Assembly (NCBI RefSeq): GCF_004795895.1 | Contig: NZ_CP039250.1 | Span: forward strand, 62,001 to 126,000 | Origin: Sphingopyxis sp. PAMC25046 | Lineage (GTDB): Bacteria > Pseudomonadota > Alphaproteobacteria > Sphingomonadales > Sphingomonadaceae | Length of the DNA: 64,000 nt | Reading direction: 5' to 3' | Part shown: positions 8,782 through 18,461 of the stretch, piece after piece | How the letters are laid out: each line of letters opens with the position of its first letter | Numbering within the stretch: position 1 is the first letter of the stretch | Made by a program: the position numbers and the translations under genes | The notes under the pieces: generated by a model | What the model was told of the DNA's origin: nothing | Seen by the model: only the letters and a program-made list of their open reading frames with translations | The model's database searches: none

Positions 8782-8954
8782 AGCGGCCGGGCGCATATTT
8801 CCGAAGATCGCCGCGCGGCATCGGGGAGCCTTGTTTTTGACTGGCCGAGGCTGTTAGTAGCGAGGGCGGCCGCCGGGGGGGCTATCCCCCTCGGATACGC
8901 CGGACAGCTTCGACCGGCCGTTCGAGCCGATGACCTTGGGGAGACGGGCGCCAG

Positions 8955-10163
8955 ATGTACGACCTGCTGGCCGGCCTGTCGGTGATCGAAGCTTCGTCCT
9001 TCGTCGCCTCCCCGACCGCCGGGCTTTACTGCGCGCAAATGGGCGCCGAAGTGATCCGCGTCGACCAGATCGGTGGAGGACCCGATTTCCGCCGCTGGCC
9101 GGTGACCGCGGCCAATGATTCGCTTTATTGGGAAAATCTCAATCGCGCGAAAAAGTCGGTCGCGCTCGACCTCGGGCGGCCCGAGGGGCGCGAGCTGTTG
9201 CAGGCGCTGGTGCGCGCGACGGGACAGTTCATTACCAACTTCCCGGTCGGCGGCTTCCTGTCGCACGACGCGCTCGCCGAGGGGCGCGCCGACCTGATCA
9301 CGGTGCGCGTGATGGGCTGGGCCGACGGCTCGCCTGCGCTCGACTATACGGTGAACAACAGCGTCGGTTATCCGATGCTGACCGGGGCGGGGCCCGAACC
9401 GGTCAATCATGTGCTGCCCGCATGGGATCTGCTGACGGGCGCCTATGCCGCCTTCGCGCTACTCGCCGCGATACAGCGGCGGAACGTCAGCGGCGAAGGC
9501 GGCGAGGTGCGGCTTCCGCTGTCCGACGTCGCGATCGGCACCGTGGCAAACCTCGGCGGGGTTGCAGAGGTGCTTTATTCGGGCGCGAATCGCCCGCGGC
9601 TCGGCAATGCGGTCTATGGGCTGTTCGGGCGCGATTTCGTAACGCGCGACGGACGGCGCACGATGATCGTGGTCGTCACGCCGCGCCAATGGACGAACCT
9701 GATCGCCGCGCTGGGGCTCGGCGAAGCGATCGCCGCGATCGAAAGCGAGCGCGGCGTGTCCTTCGCGACCGACGACGGGCTGCGTTTCGACCACCGCGAC
9801 GCGCTCTATCCGCTGTTCGAGCGCGCGATCGCGGCGCGCGACCATGACGATCTGGCGGCCGCCTTCGACGCGGGTGGGATCGTCCATTCGCCCTATCGCA
9901 CCATGTATGACGCGGTGCAGGACCCCGCGCTCGTCGCGGACAATCCGATCTTCGGCGCCGCGGATAATCCGAGCGGCTTCGCCTATCCTGCAGCGGGTGC
10001 CTTTTCGACGATCCCGCAGGCGAAACGCGAGCCGCCGCGCGCGGCTCCGCTCAACGGCCAGCATAGCGAAGACGTGCTGGCCGATCGCCTTTCGCTTTCC
10101 TCGGGCGAGATCGCCCGCCTGATCGATGCCGGTATCGTCGGCGTCGCCAACACCGGAGACTGA
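8955..10163 (+). CDS. CaiB/BaiF family (type III) CoA-transferase
   Basis: 402-aa family-III CoA-transferase, which moves CoA between an acyl-CoA donor and a carboxylic acid through an enzyme-bound aspartyl thioester. NRAKKSVALDL (63-73) and the region around D158 (PAWDLLTGAYA) correspond to conserved parts, D158 being the likely catalytic Asp. ATG 8955 begins three bases after a GGCGCCAG stretch with weak ribosome-site match. It is three bases from the thiolase gene, so probably activates the acid degraded by the cassette; substrate unknown. Confidence 0.9.
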   Translation: MYDLLAGLSVIEASSFVASPTAGLYCAQMGAEVIRVDQIGGGPDFRRWPVTAANDSLYWENLNRAKKSVALDLGRPEGRELLQALVRATGQFITNFPVGGFLSHDALAEGRADLITVRVMGWADGSPALDYTVNNSVGYPMLTGAGPEPVNHVLPAWDLLTGAYAAFALLAAIQRRNVSGEGGEVRLPLSDVAIGTVANLGGVAEVLYSGANRPRLGNAVYGLFGRDFVTRDGRRTMIVVVTPRQWTNLIAALGLGEAIAAIESERGVSFATDDGLRFDHRDALYPLFERAIAARDHDDLAAAFDAGGIVHSPYRTMYDAVQDPALVADNPIFGAADNPSGFAYPAAGAFSTIPQAKREPPRAAPLNGQHSEDVLADRLSLSSGEIARLIDAGIVGVANTGD

Positions 10164-10166
10164 CAC

Positions 10167-11381
10167 ATGACCCTGCGCCGCGCCGCCATCGTCGCCCCGA
10201 TCCGCACCGCTGTGGGAAAATTCGGGGGCGCGCTTTCGTCGATGACCGCGGGAGAGCTCGGCGCCGTCATTTTGAAAGCGCTCATAGAACGCACGAAGAT
10301 CGACCCGGCGCGCGTCGACGATGTTGTCTTTTCGCAAGGCTATGGCAATGGCGAGGCGCCGGCGATCGGTCATTGGTCGTGGCTTGCCGCGGGGCTGCCG
10401 CTCGACGTGCCGGGCTATCAGCTCGACCGCCGCTGCGGATCCGGCCTCCAAGCCGTCGTCAACGCCGCGATGATGGTCCAGACGGGCATGTCCGACGTCG
10501 TCGTCGCGGGCGGCGTCGAATCGATGTCGAACGTCGAACATTACAGCACCGACATTCGCAAGGGCGTTCGCGCGGGCAACCTCACGCTTCACGACCGGCT
10601 GACGCGCGGGCGGCTGATGTCGCAACCGGTCGAACGTTTCGGCGTCATCACCGGCATGATCGAAACCGCCGAAAATCTCGCCAAGGATTACGGCATCTCG
10701 CGCGAAGCAGCCGACGCCTATGCGGTGCAAAGCCATCAGCGTGCCGCCGCGGCATGGGCGAAGGGGCTGTTCGACGACGAACTGGTGCCGGTCAGCGTGC
10801 CGCAGAAGAAGGGCGACCCCATCGTCTTCGCGCACGACGAGGGCTACCGCGCCGATGCGACGATCGAGACGCTCGGCAAGCTGCGTCCGCTCGAGGGCGG
10901 TGTCGTCACCGCGGGCAATGCAAGCCAGCAGAATGACGCCGCGGCGGCGTGCCTCGTCGTCGCCGAGGACAAGCTCGACGAACTCGGGTTGGAGCCGATC
11001 GCCTGGTATCACAGCTCGGCGGCGGCGGGCTGCGACCCGAGTCGCATGGGCATCGGTCCGGTGCCCGCGGTCGAGCGGCTGTTCGCGCGCAGCGGCCTCG
11101 GATGGGGCGACATCGATCTTGTCGAGCTCAACGAAGCCTTCGCGCCGCAGGTGCTCGCGGTGCTGAAGGGCTGGGACTGGTCGGACGACGACAGCCGCAA
11201 TGCGATCTTGAACGTCAACGGATCGGGCATCTCGCTCGGCCATCCGATCGGCGCGACCGGCGGGCGTATTCTCGCCAATCTGACGCGCGAGCTGGTGCGC
11301 CGCGACGGGCGTTACGGGCTCGAGACGATGTGCATCGGCGGCGGGCAGGGCATCGCCGCGATCTTCGAGCGCGCTGCCTGA
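10167..11381 (+). CDS. Acetyl-CoA acyltransferase (thiolase)
   Basis: 404-aa thiolase. The nucleophile C90 is in DRRCGSGLQ, H359 in SLGHPIGATG and the second active-site C389 in CIGGGQG, so all catalytic elements are present. It would cleave a 3-oxoacyl-CoA with CoA, or condense acetyl-CoA units. Tight spacing with the CoA-transferase (3 bases) and the dehydrogenase (2 bases) points to one degradative operon. Confidence 0.94.
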   Translation: MTLRRAAIVAPIRTAVGKFGGALSSMTAGELGAVILKALIERTKIDPARVDDVVFSQGYGNGEAPAIGHWSWLAAGLPLDVPGYQLDRRCGSGLQAVVNAAMMVQTGMSDVVVAGGVESMSNVEHYSTDIRKGVRAGNLTLHDRLTRGRLMSQPVERFGVITGMIETAENLAKDYGISREAADAYAVQSHQRAAAAWAKGLFDDELVPVSVPQKKGDPIVFAHDEGYRADATIETLGKLRPLEGGVVTAGNASQQNDAAAACLVVAEDKLDELGLEPIAWYHSSAAAGCDPSRMGIGPVPAVERLFARSGLGWGDIDLVELNEAFAPQVLAVLKGWDWSDDDSRNAILNVNGSGISLGHPIGATGGRILANLTRELVRRDGRYGLETMCIGGGQGIAAIFERAA

Positions 11382-11383
11382 GC

Positions 11384-12976
11384 ATGGCCGATTTGCGCGA
11401 GGCGCTGGCGGCGGCGCAAGCCTATCGCGGCGCGGCGCGGGCGGCGCTGGCCGAGCGGCTGGCGGCGCGGCCGATCGACCGCGAGCAGCGCGCCGCGCAC
11501 GGCTTCGCGTGGGTGGCTACGACGGTTGCGGCGCTCGAAGCGACGCTCGGCTGGTGCGAGTCCGGCCAGGACTCGAACCCGCTCGATGCGAAGGTCGCGG
11601 CGCTCGCGTTCGCCGAGGGGATCGGCCAGCTCGTCGGCGGATTGCCGATGGGGCAGAATGAGATTTTCCGCCCGACCGATCTTGGCTTGGGTGTCGAGGC
11701 GCGCGCGCTCGCGGATAGCTGCGCCGACCTGCTCGATGCCGATCAGGCCGCGATGCGCGCCGACGTCGCGATGGCGCTCGCCGACGGCAACTGGCCGAGT
11801 GAGACGCTGCACGACGCCGATTTCGATGTGATCCGCGAGCAGTATCGCCGCTTCACCGACGCCGCGATCTTGCCCAACGCGCAAGGCTGGCATCTTGCCA
11901 ACGACCTGATCCCCGATGCGACGGTGCAGGCAATGGCCGATCTCGGCACCTTCGGCGTCTGTATTCCCGAGGAATATGGCGGGCTCGGGCTCGGCAAGCT
12001 CGTCATGTGCATCGTCACCGAGGAATTGTCGCGCGGCTGGATCGGCGCGGGATCGCTCGGCACACGGTCGGAGATCGCGGGCGAGCTGATCGCGATGGGC
12101 GGCACCGATGCGCAGAAGGCGGATTGGCTGCCCCGGATCGCGAGCGGTGAAGTGTTGCCGACCGCGGTGTTCACCGAACCCGACGTCGGATCGGACCTCG
12201 GATCGCTCCAGACCCGCGCCCGGCGCAAGGACGATCATTGGATCATCGACGGCGCGAAAAACTGGATCACCCATGCCGCGCGCTCGGACCTGATGACGCT
12301 GCTCGCGCGCACCGTGCCTGACGCAAAGGGCTATGCGGGGCTGTCGATGCTGCTCGTCCCGAAACCGCGCGGGACCGAGGCCGACCCCTTCCCAGCCAAG
12401 GGTATGAGCGGCAGCGAGATCGAGGTGCTCGGCTATCGCGGGATGCGCGAATATGCGTTGCAGTTCGATGCGATGCACGCGCCCGCTGACGCACTGCTCG
12501 GCGGTGCCGAGGGGCAGGGGTTCAAGCAACTCATGCGCACCTTCGAAGGCGCGCGAATCCAGACCGCCGCGCGCGCTGTCGGGGTGGCGCGGCGCGCGCT
12601 CGAACTCGGGCTCGATTATGCGCAGAGCCGCAAGCAGTTCGGCCAGGCGATCATCGCCTTCCCGCGCGTGTCGGACAAGCTCGCGATGAGCCTCGTCGAC
12701 TTCGTGATGGCGCGCGAGTTGAGCTACGCCGCCGCGCGCGCGAAGGACAGCGGCAAGCGCTGCGATATCGAGGCGGGCATGGCGAAGCTGCTCGGCGCGC
12801 GCGCCGCCTGGTCGAACGCCGATGCCAGCCTGCAGATCCATGGCGGCAACGGCTATGCCATGGAATATGAGATCAGCCGCGTCCTTTGCGACGCGCGCAT
12901 CCTCAACATCTTCGAAGGTGCCGCCGAGATTCAGGCGCAGGTGATCGCGCGCGGGCTGATCGAGGGCCGCAACTAG
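11384..12976 (+). CDS. Acyl-CoA dehydrogenase with N-terminal extension
   Basis: 530-aa flavoprotein dehydrogenase. ATG 11384 (MADLREAL) directly follows the thiolase stop. The first ~140 residues are an extra helical region absent from typical 380-aa enzymes; then come the N-terminal helical, beta (TAVFTEPDVGSDLGSL) and C-terminal domains. IFEGAAEIQ near the end carries the expected catalytic Glu. The extended architecture and the FGVCIPEEYGGLGLG / EELSRGWIGAGSLGTRSE segments remind me of methylsuccinyl-CoA dehydrogenase-like enzymes; this is a recollection, not a search. Its stop codon overlaps the convergent lyase gene. Confidence 0.92.
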   Translation: MADLREALAAAQAYRGAARAALAERLAARPIDREQRAAHGFAWVATTVAALEATLGWCESGQDSNPLDAKVAALAFAEGIGQLVGGLPMGQNEIFRPTDLGLGVEARALADSCADLLDADQAAMRADVAMALADGNWPSETLHDADFDVIREQYRRFTDAAILPNAQGWHLANDLIPDATVQAMADLGTFGVCIPEEYGGLGLGKLVMCIVTEELSRGWIGAGSLGTRSEIAGELIAMGGTDAQKADWLPRIASGEVLPTAVFTEPDVGSDLGSLQTRARRKDDHWIIDGAKNWITHAARSDLMTLLARTVPDAKGYAGLSMLLVPKPRGTEADPFPAKGMSGSEIEVLGYRGMREYALQFDAMHAPADALLGGAEGQGFKQLMRTFEGARIQTAARAVGVARRALELGLDYAQSRKQFGQAIIAFPRVSDKLAMSLVDFVMARELSYAAARAKDSGKRCDIEAGMAKLLGARAAWSNADASLQIHGGNGYAMEYEISRVLCDARILNIFEGAAEIQAQVIARGLIEGRN

Positions 12977-14136
12977 AGCCAGAGCAGGGGTTGGCGGACC
13001 GGAAAGTTGCGCACGACCTCGCCGAGAACCGGATCGGGATTCAGCCGCTGCCAGAGTGCGAGCCACTCGCCGCGTTCTTGCGCGAGGCCGCCGAAGAGCA
13101 GGCTCGGCTGGCGCACCGGGAAGCCGTCCCAATATTCCACGTCGGGCGGCAGCGGCCATGCCGCCTTGTTGGCGATATAGGGCGCCATCCATGCGATCGC
13201 ACCGCCAATCGAGCGGCCGTCGGCGGTCTGCCAGCCGATCAGTTCGCGCCCGCCGAGCAACCACGCCGACGCGGCGAGGACGTCGAGGTTGAAGAGCGAA
13301 TAGGCGTAGGGCTTGGTGCGCGCGAGTTCGAGCGGCTGGCGCCCGTCGGCGGCGATCTGCGTCGGGACGATGATCGTCTTGAGCCGGGTGCGGGCATCGG
13401 CGAGGATGTCGTCGCGGCCGATCAGCGCGGCGAAAGACGCGGCCTGCAAGAGCCAGCAGGTGCCATGATTATTTTTTTCGTCGCGTTCTTCGATGCCGAA
13501 GGGCGAGGTCGTGAGCCAGTCGAGATAATCGGCGAACCAGCTCTCGACGCCCGCGCGGATCGAGGCATAGCCGGGGGCATTTTTTTGCGCGAACAGCATC
13601 GCGGCGCGTGCGACCTCGACGATCTGCAACGTGTCGATCACCCCGATTGCGCGGCCGCCGTTGACGCCGATGATCGCCTGCGCATGGTCGAGGTTCGGGT
13701 TCATGCGCGTCTTCGGATCGACGAACCATGCGTGGAGGTGGCGCATCGCGGCGTCGGCGAAACGCGGCTCGCCGGTGAGGTCCCACAGTGCCGCTAGCGC
13801 GGGGACGGTACGCCCGAACGCGATCAGCGCGTCGCGGTGGCCGTCGAACTTGTCGGGATTCGAGCGGCCGTCGCGGCGCACATAGGGACCGCCGGGGGTT
13901 GCCGGATCGGGCCACCAATAATCGCCCTCCGAATAATAATCCTGCGGTCCCGCGGGGCTGCGCGGCGCCGGGATCGCGGCGATGGTGCGGGGTTCGGAGG
14001 TGATCAGGGCTTCGGCCTGCGGCAGCAGGCGGCGGCGCTCGATCGCACGAATGTCGATCGCGCCGGACCGCGGGCGCGCCCATGCCGCAGGCGCGGCGAA
14101 CAGCGCAGTGAAGAGCAGGGTGCGGCGGGCGATCAT
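12973..14136 (-). CDS. Alginate lyase family (PF05426-like) secreted protein, copy 2
   Basis: 387 aa starting at ATG 14136 (MIARRTLLFT) with an N-terminal signal peptide (cleavage near residue 20, AWA). The alpha-toroid lyase motifs are visible: YWWPDP (73-78), MNPNLDHAQAI (145-155), NNHGT (222-226) with the probable catalytic His, and Arg/Tyr at 273-279 (ARTKPYAYS). It should cleave or process a uronate polymer in the periplasm or outside. Its start overlaps the stop of the upstream paralogue (ATGA) and its end overlaps the convergent dehydrogenase gene by four bases. Confidence 0.85.
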   Translation of the reverse strand: MIARRTLLFTALFAAPAAWARPRSGAIDIRAIERRRLLPQAEALITSEPRTIAAIPAPRSPAGPQDYYSEGDYWWPDPATPGGPYVRRDGRSNPDKFDGHRDALIAFGRTVPALAALWDLTGEPRFADAAMRHLHAWFVDPKTRMNPNLDHAQAIIGVNGGRAIGVIDTLQIVEVARAAMLFAQKNAPGYASIRAGVESWFADYLDWLTTSPFGIEERDEKNNHGTCWLLQAASFAALIGRDDILADARTRLKTIIVPTQIAADGRQPLELARTKPYAYSLFNLDVLAASAWLLGGRELIGWQTADGRSIGGAIAWMAPYIANKAAWPLPPDVEYWDGFPVRQPSLLFGGLAQERGEWLALWQRLNPDPVLGEVVRNFPVRQPLLWL

Positions 14137-15380
14137 TCGGGGTCCTTTGGGATGATGCGACGGCGAAGCAACAGGTCGCCATCGACCGCGCGTGGATAGG
14201 CGCCCGGACCCCAGGCATCGTCGGCGCGCACGAGCAACCGGTCGAGCATCGCGGTCGGCCAGCTCTGTTCCTTGTACGGCCAGTCGGCGCTGCGCCCGCG
14301 ATACGCGGCGACATAGTCGGTCGCCGTGCGCAGCGAACGGCCCTGTTCCTCGGCGCGATAGAGGTCGACGCCAAGACACGCGGCGCTGTCGGCGAGCGTA
14401 TAGGCGGCGTCGAGCGCGTAGAGCGAATAGTGGAAGCTTCGCGTTCGCGTCAGCTCCCCGGGCAAGGCGCCGGAGGGATCGACTTGCCGCGCAATGCGCC
14501 TCGCCGGAAAGGCGGCGACGATCCGGCGCGCGACATCGGAGCGCCGCGCGAACAGCGCGAAGCGCGTGACCTGCGCGTCGTACCAGAGACCATGGTTGTT
14601 CGACGCCTTGCCCTCCGCGCGGCCGTTGGGGCTTTTCAGCATCCAGTCGACATAGCGCGAAAACCAGCCTTCGAGCGCGGTCATTTCGGTCGGGGTCAAC
14701 GCGCCCGACGGCGCGATCAACCCGGCGGCGTCGATCGCCGCGATGAAGCCTGCGCCGTCGAGCACACCTTCGGCGCGGCCGTTCGACACGCCGGGCACGG
14801 CCTGCGCGAAGTCCATGTTCGGGTTCATCGCCGTCGCGGGGTCGAGGAACCAGGTTCGGATGACGCGTGCGGCGCCTTCGGCATATTTGCGGTCGTCGCT
14901 GTAATAATAAGCAAGCGCGAGCGTGTCGGCGTCGTGCACCATTTGCGCGAGCGCGGCGCGGTCGAAGCGGTCGCTTTCAATATCGGGATTGGTGTCGCCG
15001 TCGCGGCGCACATAGGCGCCCTTCGGATTGGCGGGGTCCGGCCACCAATAGCGCGCGAGGCTGACATAGTCGTGGCGGTCGCCCGACACGGGGATGCTGC
15101 GCTTGTCGATGACCGAGGCGGGCTTGGCCGCCAGCGCCTTGTCGGCGCGCGCGATCAGCTTCCGATAAGCGGCACCGATCGCCGGATCGTTCGGCAGCGC
15201 CGCCCTGATCGCTTCGAGATCGGCGGGGCGCAGCGCGAAGGTGCGGCGGCCGTCGAACGACGCCGAATAGCCTTCGCTCGTCTCACAAGCCGGCGTTGAG
15301 GAAAAAGCCGCCGCCGCGGACGGAGTCGCGGCGGCGGCCAGGATAGCCCAAGGGAGTCGGGCTAAAGTCGCTGACTTCAC
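14133..15380 (-). CDS. Alginate lyase family (PF05426-like) secreted protein, copy 1
   Basis: 415-aa paralogue of the next gene with the same signature order: YWWPDP (111-116), MNPNMDFAQA (185-194), NNHG (261-264) and a Tyr-rich RSFHYSLYALD segment. An Ala-rich signal peptide (cleavage near 25) exports it. GTG 15380 overlaps the TonB-receptor stop (GTGA), so receptor and both lyases are translationally coupled. Family members act on alginate, glucuronan or related polymers; the substrate is not decided by sequence. Confidence 0.85.
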   Translation of the reverse strand: MKSATLARLPWAILAAAATPSAAAAFSSTPACETSEGYSASFDGRRTFALRPADLEAIRAALPNDPAIGAAYRKLIARADKALAAKPASVIDKRSIPVSGDRHDYVSLARYWWPDPANPKGAYVRRDGDTNPDIESDRFDRAALAQMVHDADTLALAYYYSDDRKYAEGAARVIRTWFLDPATAMNPNMDFAQAVPGVSNGRAEGVLDGAGFIAAIDAAGLIAPSGALTPTEMTALEGWFSRYVDWMLKSPNGRAEGKASNNHGLWYDAQVTRFALFARRSDVARRIVAAFPARRIARQVDPSGALPGELTRTRSFHYSLYALDAAYTLADSAACLGVDLYRAEEQGRSLRTATDYVAAYRGRSADWPYKEQSWPTAMLDRLLVRADDAWGPGAYPRAVDGDLLLRRRIIPKDPE

Positions 15381-18298
15381 AGGCGGACCCGGAAGCCGAA
15401 GAAATATTGCGTGCCGCTGCGCGACACCTCGGCGATGCTGTCGTATCCGCCCTTGTACATGATGTCGTTGGTGCCGGTGATGTTGAGCGCCTGCAGCTTG
15501 AGCTGGACATTGTCGGTGAGATTATATTGCGCCGACAGGTTGATATAGGTCGCGCCGCGGATCTCGCGATTGGTGCCGCTGTTCGGCTTGTAATAGCCCG
15601 AACGATAGCGAAGGTTGGCGCGGAGCGAGAGCCCCCATTTCTCGAACCACACCGATCCGCTCGCGGTCCATTTCGACAGCCCGATCAGATTTGCCGGATC
15701 GACATAGTCGGCGATCGGCGAGGTGTCGGGATATTCGAAATTGGCAAAGGCGCGGTTGACCGATCCCTGGATGCCAAGCCCGTCGAGCGGATCGGGAAGC
15801 CAAGTGAAGGCGTGGCTCGCGGTCGCCTCGATCCCGTAGAGATGCCGCGTCTCGCTGTCGTTGGTCGGGGCGACCGGCGCGATGGTGACGGTCTCGGTCA
15901 CCGGCGCGCCGCCATCGCGGATCGTCGTGATCGTGACGTCGGTCGGGATGGGCTCCTCGGCGCTGATCACCGTGCCCTTCGCCCATTTATAATAGCCGGC
16001 GATCGAGAGCAAAGTGTCCCGCGACGCATAAAGCTCGAGGCTCGCGTCGAGATTCCACGCGCGCAGCGGCTTGAGGTTCGGGTTGCCGGTCGTCGCGTCG
16101 AAGATGATATTGTCGAGCCCTGTCCCCGCCGAGGGGTTGAGCCGGATGCCCGCGCCGAAGCTTTCGATTCCCGACCGGGCGATCGCGCGATAGGCGGCGA
16201 GGCGAAGCTTGACCTCTTGCGACAGGTCGAAGGCGATGTTCGCGCTCGGCAGGAAATAATTATAGCTGCCCTTGGCGCGGTTCGTCAGCAGCTCGCCGTT
16301 CGGATCGGGATCGACGCTATAGCTGTCGCCGGCGGTGTCGATCGTGATCACATAGGGCTGGCGATAGCCGATCGAGGTGATGTCGGTCTTGACCCAGCGC
16401 AGCCCGATATTACCGCTGAACGGCACGCTGCCCGCCTGCGATTCGAAATTGGCGAGGCCGTAGAGCGCGTAGATGCGCTCGGTGACGTCGATGTCGCTCG
16501 GATCGCGGCCGTCGGCCGGATAGGGCAGCGCATCGTCGCCGCCGGTGAAGGTGCGGAACAGGCAGTCGTTGTCGAAGGTCGCCCAGCGTGTGACGTTGGT
16601 GCCCATGCCCTGCATGTAGCTGGTCGTCGTAAAGGGGACGCGGCAATTCTGGTTCGCCTGCGCGATCAGCTCGGCGGGGGAGGTGCCGTCGATAGTGGCC
16701 AGGGTGTTGAGGTCGTTGTTGCGCGCATTGTCGTTGGTGCGGTGGTGGTCCGAATAGCGGCCGCCGACCTTGACCGAGGTGATGAAGCCGTCGAGTTCGC
16801 GTTCGATGTCGAGCCGTCCGGCCCAGATCCGGTCGCGGCGATCGGTCACGAAGCGGTTGCGCGCATAGACCGAATTGGCCGCGGTGGTCAGGAACAGGTC
16901 GTGGTCGGTGATGTCGAAATCCTCGAACTCGACATTCGGCACGACATCGTCGTCCAGATAGGTGAGCGTATAGCCGACGCGACGGTTCGAGCGCATGCGC
17001 GTCGCCTTTTGCGTTTCGGTACGGTGGCTGTCCGAATAGGATCCGTCGAAGCTGACCGTCCAGCGATCGGGGGTCCAGATCAGCCCCAGGCCGCCGCCCT
17101 TGTAGGTTTCGTTGCGCTGACGGGTTTCGAGCTGATTCTCGATATTCGAATTGCCGCGATAGCTGATCAGCGCGCCCGGCGAATAGCCGTTGCTGCCGTT
17201 GCCGATGACCAGCGGCTCGATGCCGCGCAGCCCTTCGGGAATGCCCAGCACATTGCGGTCCTCGCGGCTGCGGCGCTTCGAATATTGGCCGTCGATCGCA
17301 ATCTCGAACTCGGGTGACGGGCGCCACTGGATCGCGCCGATCAGCCCGTCGCGAATCTCCGACGTCTTCTGGGTGCGGAAGCTGCGCGACGAGGTGGGAA
17401 AATAATGGTCGCCGATCGTCTCGCCGACGGTCACGCCATTGGCGGTGCGCGGCCCTTCGGCAAAGGTGCAATTGACATTGGCCCCCGCTGCCGCCTGCGT
17501 CGCGGCGTTGCCGGTCAGCTGCCAGGGGTTGTCGGCCGAGGTGTTGCAGAGCTGGAAGGTCGAATTGCCGTTATAATAATCTTCGGGCGCGCTGGTGTCT
17601 TGCCGCTGGTAACCGATCGACACGCCGATGTCGCCCAGCCCGGTCTCATATTGGTCTGTGTAGGAAAAATTGGCGCGATAGCCGAGCCCGTCATGCTGGT
17701 AGACGTCGTCGTCCTGCGGCTGGAAATCGCCGCGAACCTCGAACTGGATGCGCCGCTTGCCGTAATCGAGCGGCTTCATCGAGCGAAGCTCGATCACCCC
17801 GCCGACGCCGCCTTCGAGAAAGTCGGCGCGCTGCGTCTTGTAGACGAGGACGCCGTTGACCAGCTCCGACGGGAATTGCTGGAAGGCGACCGAGCGGTCG
17901 GGGCCCGCGGTCGACACTTCGCGGCCGTTGAAGGTCGAAAAGCTCAAGGTCGGGCCGAGCCCGCGCACCGACAGTTCGTTGGCATTGCCCTTGAAGCGGT
18001 CGGCCGAGACGCCGACGATGCGTTCGAGCGTATCCCCGACCGAATTGTCGGGGGTGGCACCGATTTCTTCGCTGACGAGACCGTCGACGACGACGTCGGC
18101 GGCGCGCTTGAACTCGATCGAGCTGCGCTGCGTCGCGCGCGTACCGGTGACGAGAATCTCGTCACCGGCATCGACCGCTGCCGCCGGTTCGCCCTCGACT
18201 TCGGCGGGCGCTTCCTGCGCCCATACGGGCATGGCGGCAAACAATGCCGCGGACGCCAGCAAGGCGGCGCGGGTCGGCAGGACCGATGATGGCTTCAT
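15377..18298 (-). CDS. TonB-dependent outer-membrane receptor of a glycan locus
   Basis: 973-aa receptor from ATG 18298 (AGAGGG ribosome site six bases upstream); a longer frame upstream lacks a signal peptide. Signal peptide 1-27 (VWA cleavage), TonB-box-like DEILVTGTR at about 45-53, plug domain to about 190 (SVRGLGPTLSFSTFNGREV), then a beta-barrel ending FGFRVRL. It belongs to the large-barrel group that sphingomonads use for oligosaccharides. Being coupled to two lyases, it probably imports oligouronates. Two palindromes precede it (18346-18380). Confidence 0.94.
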   Translation of the reverse strand: MKPSSVLPTRAALLASAALFAAMPVWAQEAPAEVEGEPAAAVDAGDEILVTGTRATQRSSIEFKRAADVVVDGLVSEEIGATPDNSVGDTLERIVGVSADRFKGNANELSVRGLGPTLSFSTFNGREVSTAGPDRSVAFQQFPSELVNGVLVYKTQRADFLEGGVGGVIELRSMKPLDYGKRRIQFEVRGDFQPQDDDVYQHDGLGYRANFSYTDQYETGLGDIGVSIGYQRQDTSAPEDYYNGNSTFQLCNTSADNPWQLTGNAATQAAAGANVNCTFAEGPRTANGVTVGETIGDHYFPTSSRSFRTQKTSEIRDGLIGAIQWRPSPEFEIAIDGQYSKRRSREDRNVLGIPEGLRGIEPLVIGNGSNGYSPGALISYRGNSNIENQLETRQRNETYKGGGLGLIWTPDRWTVSFDGSYSDSHRTETQKATRMRSNRRVGYTLTYLDDDVVPNVEFEDFDITDHDLFLTTAANSVYARNRFVTDRRDRIWAGRLDIERELDGFITSVKVGGRYSDHHRTNDNARNNDLNTLATIDGTSPAELIAQANQNCRVPFTTTSYMQGMGTNVTRWATFDNDCLFRTFTGGDDALPYPADGRDPSDIDVTERIYALYGLANFESQAGSVPFSGNIGLRWVKTDITSIGYRQPYVITIDTAGDSYSVDPDPNGELLTNRAKGSYNYFLPSANIAFDLSQEVKLRLAAYRAIARSGIESFGAGIRLNPSAGTGLDNIIFDATTGNPNLKPLRAWNLDASLELYASRDTLLSIAGYYKWAKGTVISAEEPIPTDVTITTIRDGGAPVTETVTIAPVAPTNDSETRHLYGIEATASHAFTWLPDPLDGLGIQGSVNRAFANFEYPDTSPIADYVDPANLIGLSKWTASGSVWFEKWGLSLRANLRYRSGYYKPNSGTNREIRGATYINLSAQYNLTDNVQLKLQALNITGTNDIMYKGGYDSIAEVSRSGTQYFFGFRVRL

Positions 18299-18345
18299 TT
18301 CCCTCTCCTTTTTATGTCGCCCTCGGATTTGCGGCGCGGACCCGG

Positions 18346-18361
18346 TTGATACCGGTGTCAA
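18346..18361. promoter_or_regulatory. Palindrome TTGAtACCGGTGTCAA, candidate LacI-type operator
   Basis: Sixteen-base near-perfect dyad with a central CG, 48 bases upstream of the TonB-receptor start. A sister copy occurs at 19654-19669 in front of the GH105 gene. Central-CG palindromes of this size are typical of LacI-family operators, but no LacI gene lies in the window. Confidence 0.55.
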
Positions 18362-18365
18362 TTTC

Positions 18366-18380
18366 AGTTGTTATACAACT
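18366..18380. promoter_or_regulatory. Palindrome AGTTGT-tat-ACAACT, candidate GntR operator
   Basis: Perfect 15-bp dyad matching the FadR-subfamily consensus I recall (TNGTNNNACNA). A sister copy lies at 19701-19715 and a weaker one at 18386-18398. The FadR-type regulator at 21048-21755 is the obvious candidate protein. It lies 68-82 bases upstream of the receptor start, next to the TTGAtACCGGTGTCAA site. Confidence 0.6.
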
Positions 18381-18385
18381 TATAA

Positions 18386-18398
18386 GATGTATTACAAC
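18386..18398. promoter_or_regulatory. Imperfect second GntR-type half-palindrome
   Basis: GATGT-att-ACAAC matches the GTTGT-NNN-ACAAC dyad at 9 of 10 defined bases. Its centre is 19 bases from the perfect site, compatible with two dimers on nearly the same DNA face. Weak on its own. Confidence 0.35.
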
Positions 18399-18461
18399 TT
18401 TGGAGGGGGAAGTCAATCGCTCGCTTGGCGGGACGGCCAAGGTCGGCGTAGGCCTGAATCA

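Noticed and set aside
10949..12976. 675-aa start for the acyl-CoA dehydrogenase
   Set aside because: The first ~145 residues are an out-of-frame reading of the thiolase gene; ATG 11384 directly after the thiolase stop fits the family.
15407..17317. 636-aa reading frame antisense to the TonB receptor
   Set aside because: GC-rich codon shadow: no recognisable domain, and the opposite strand is a clear full-length receptor.
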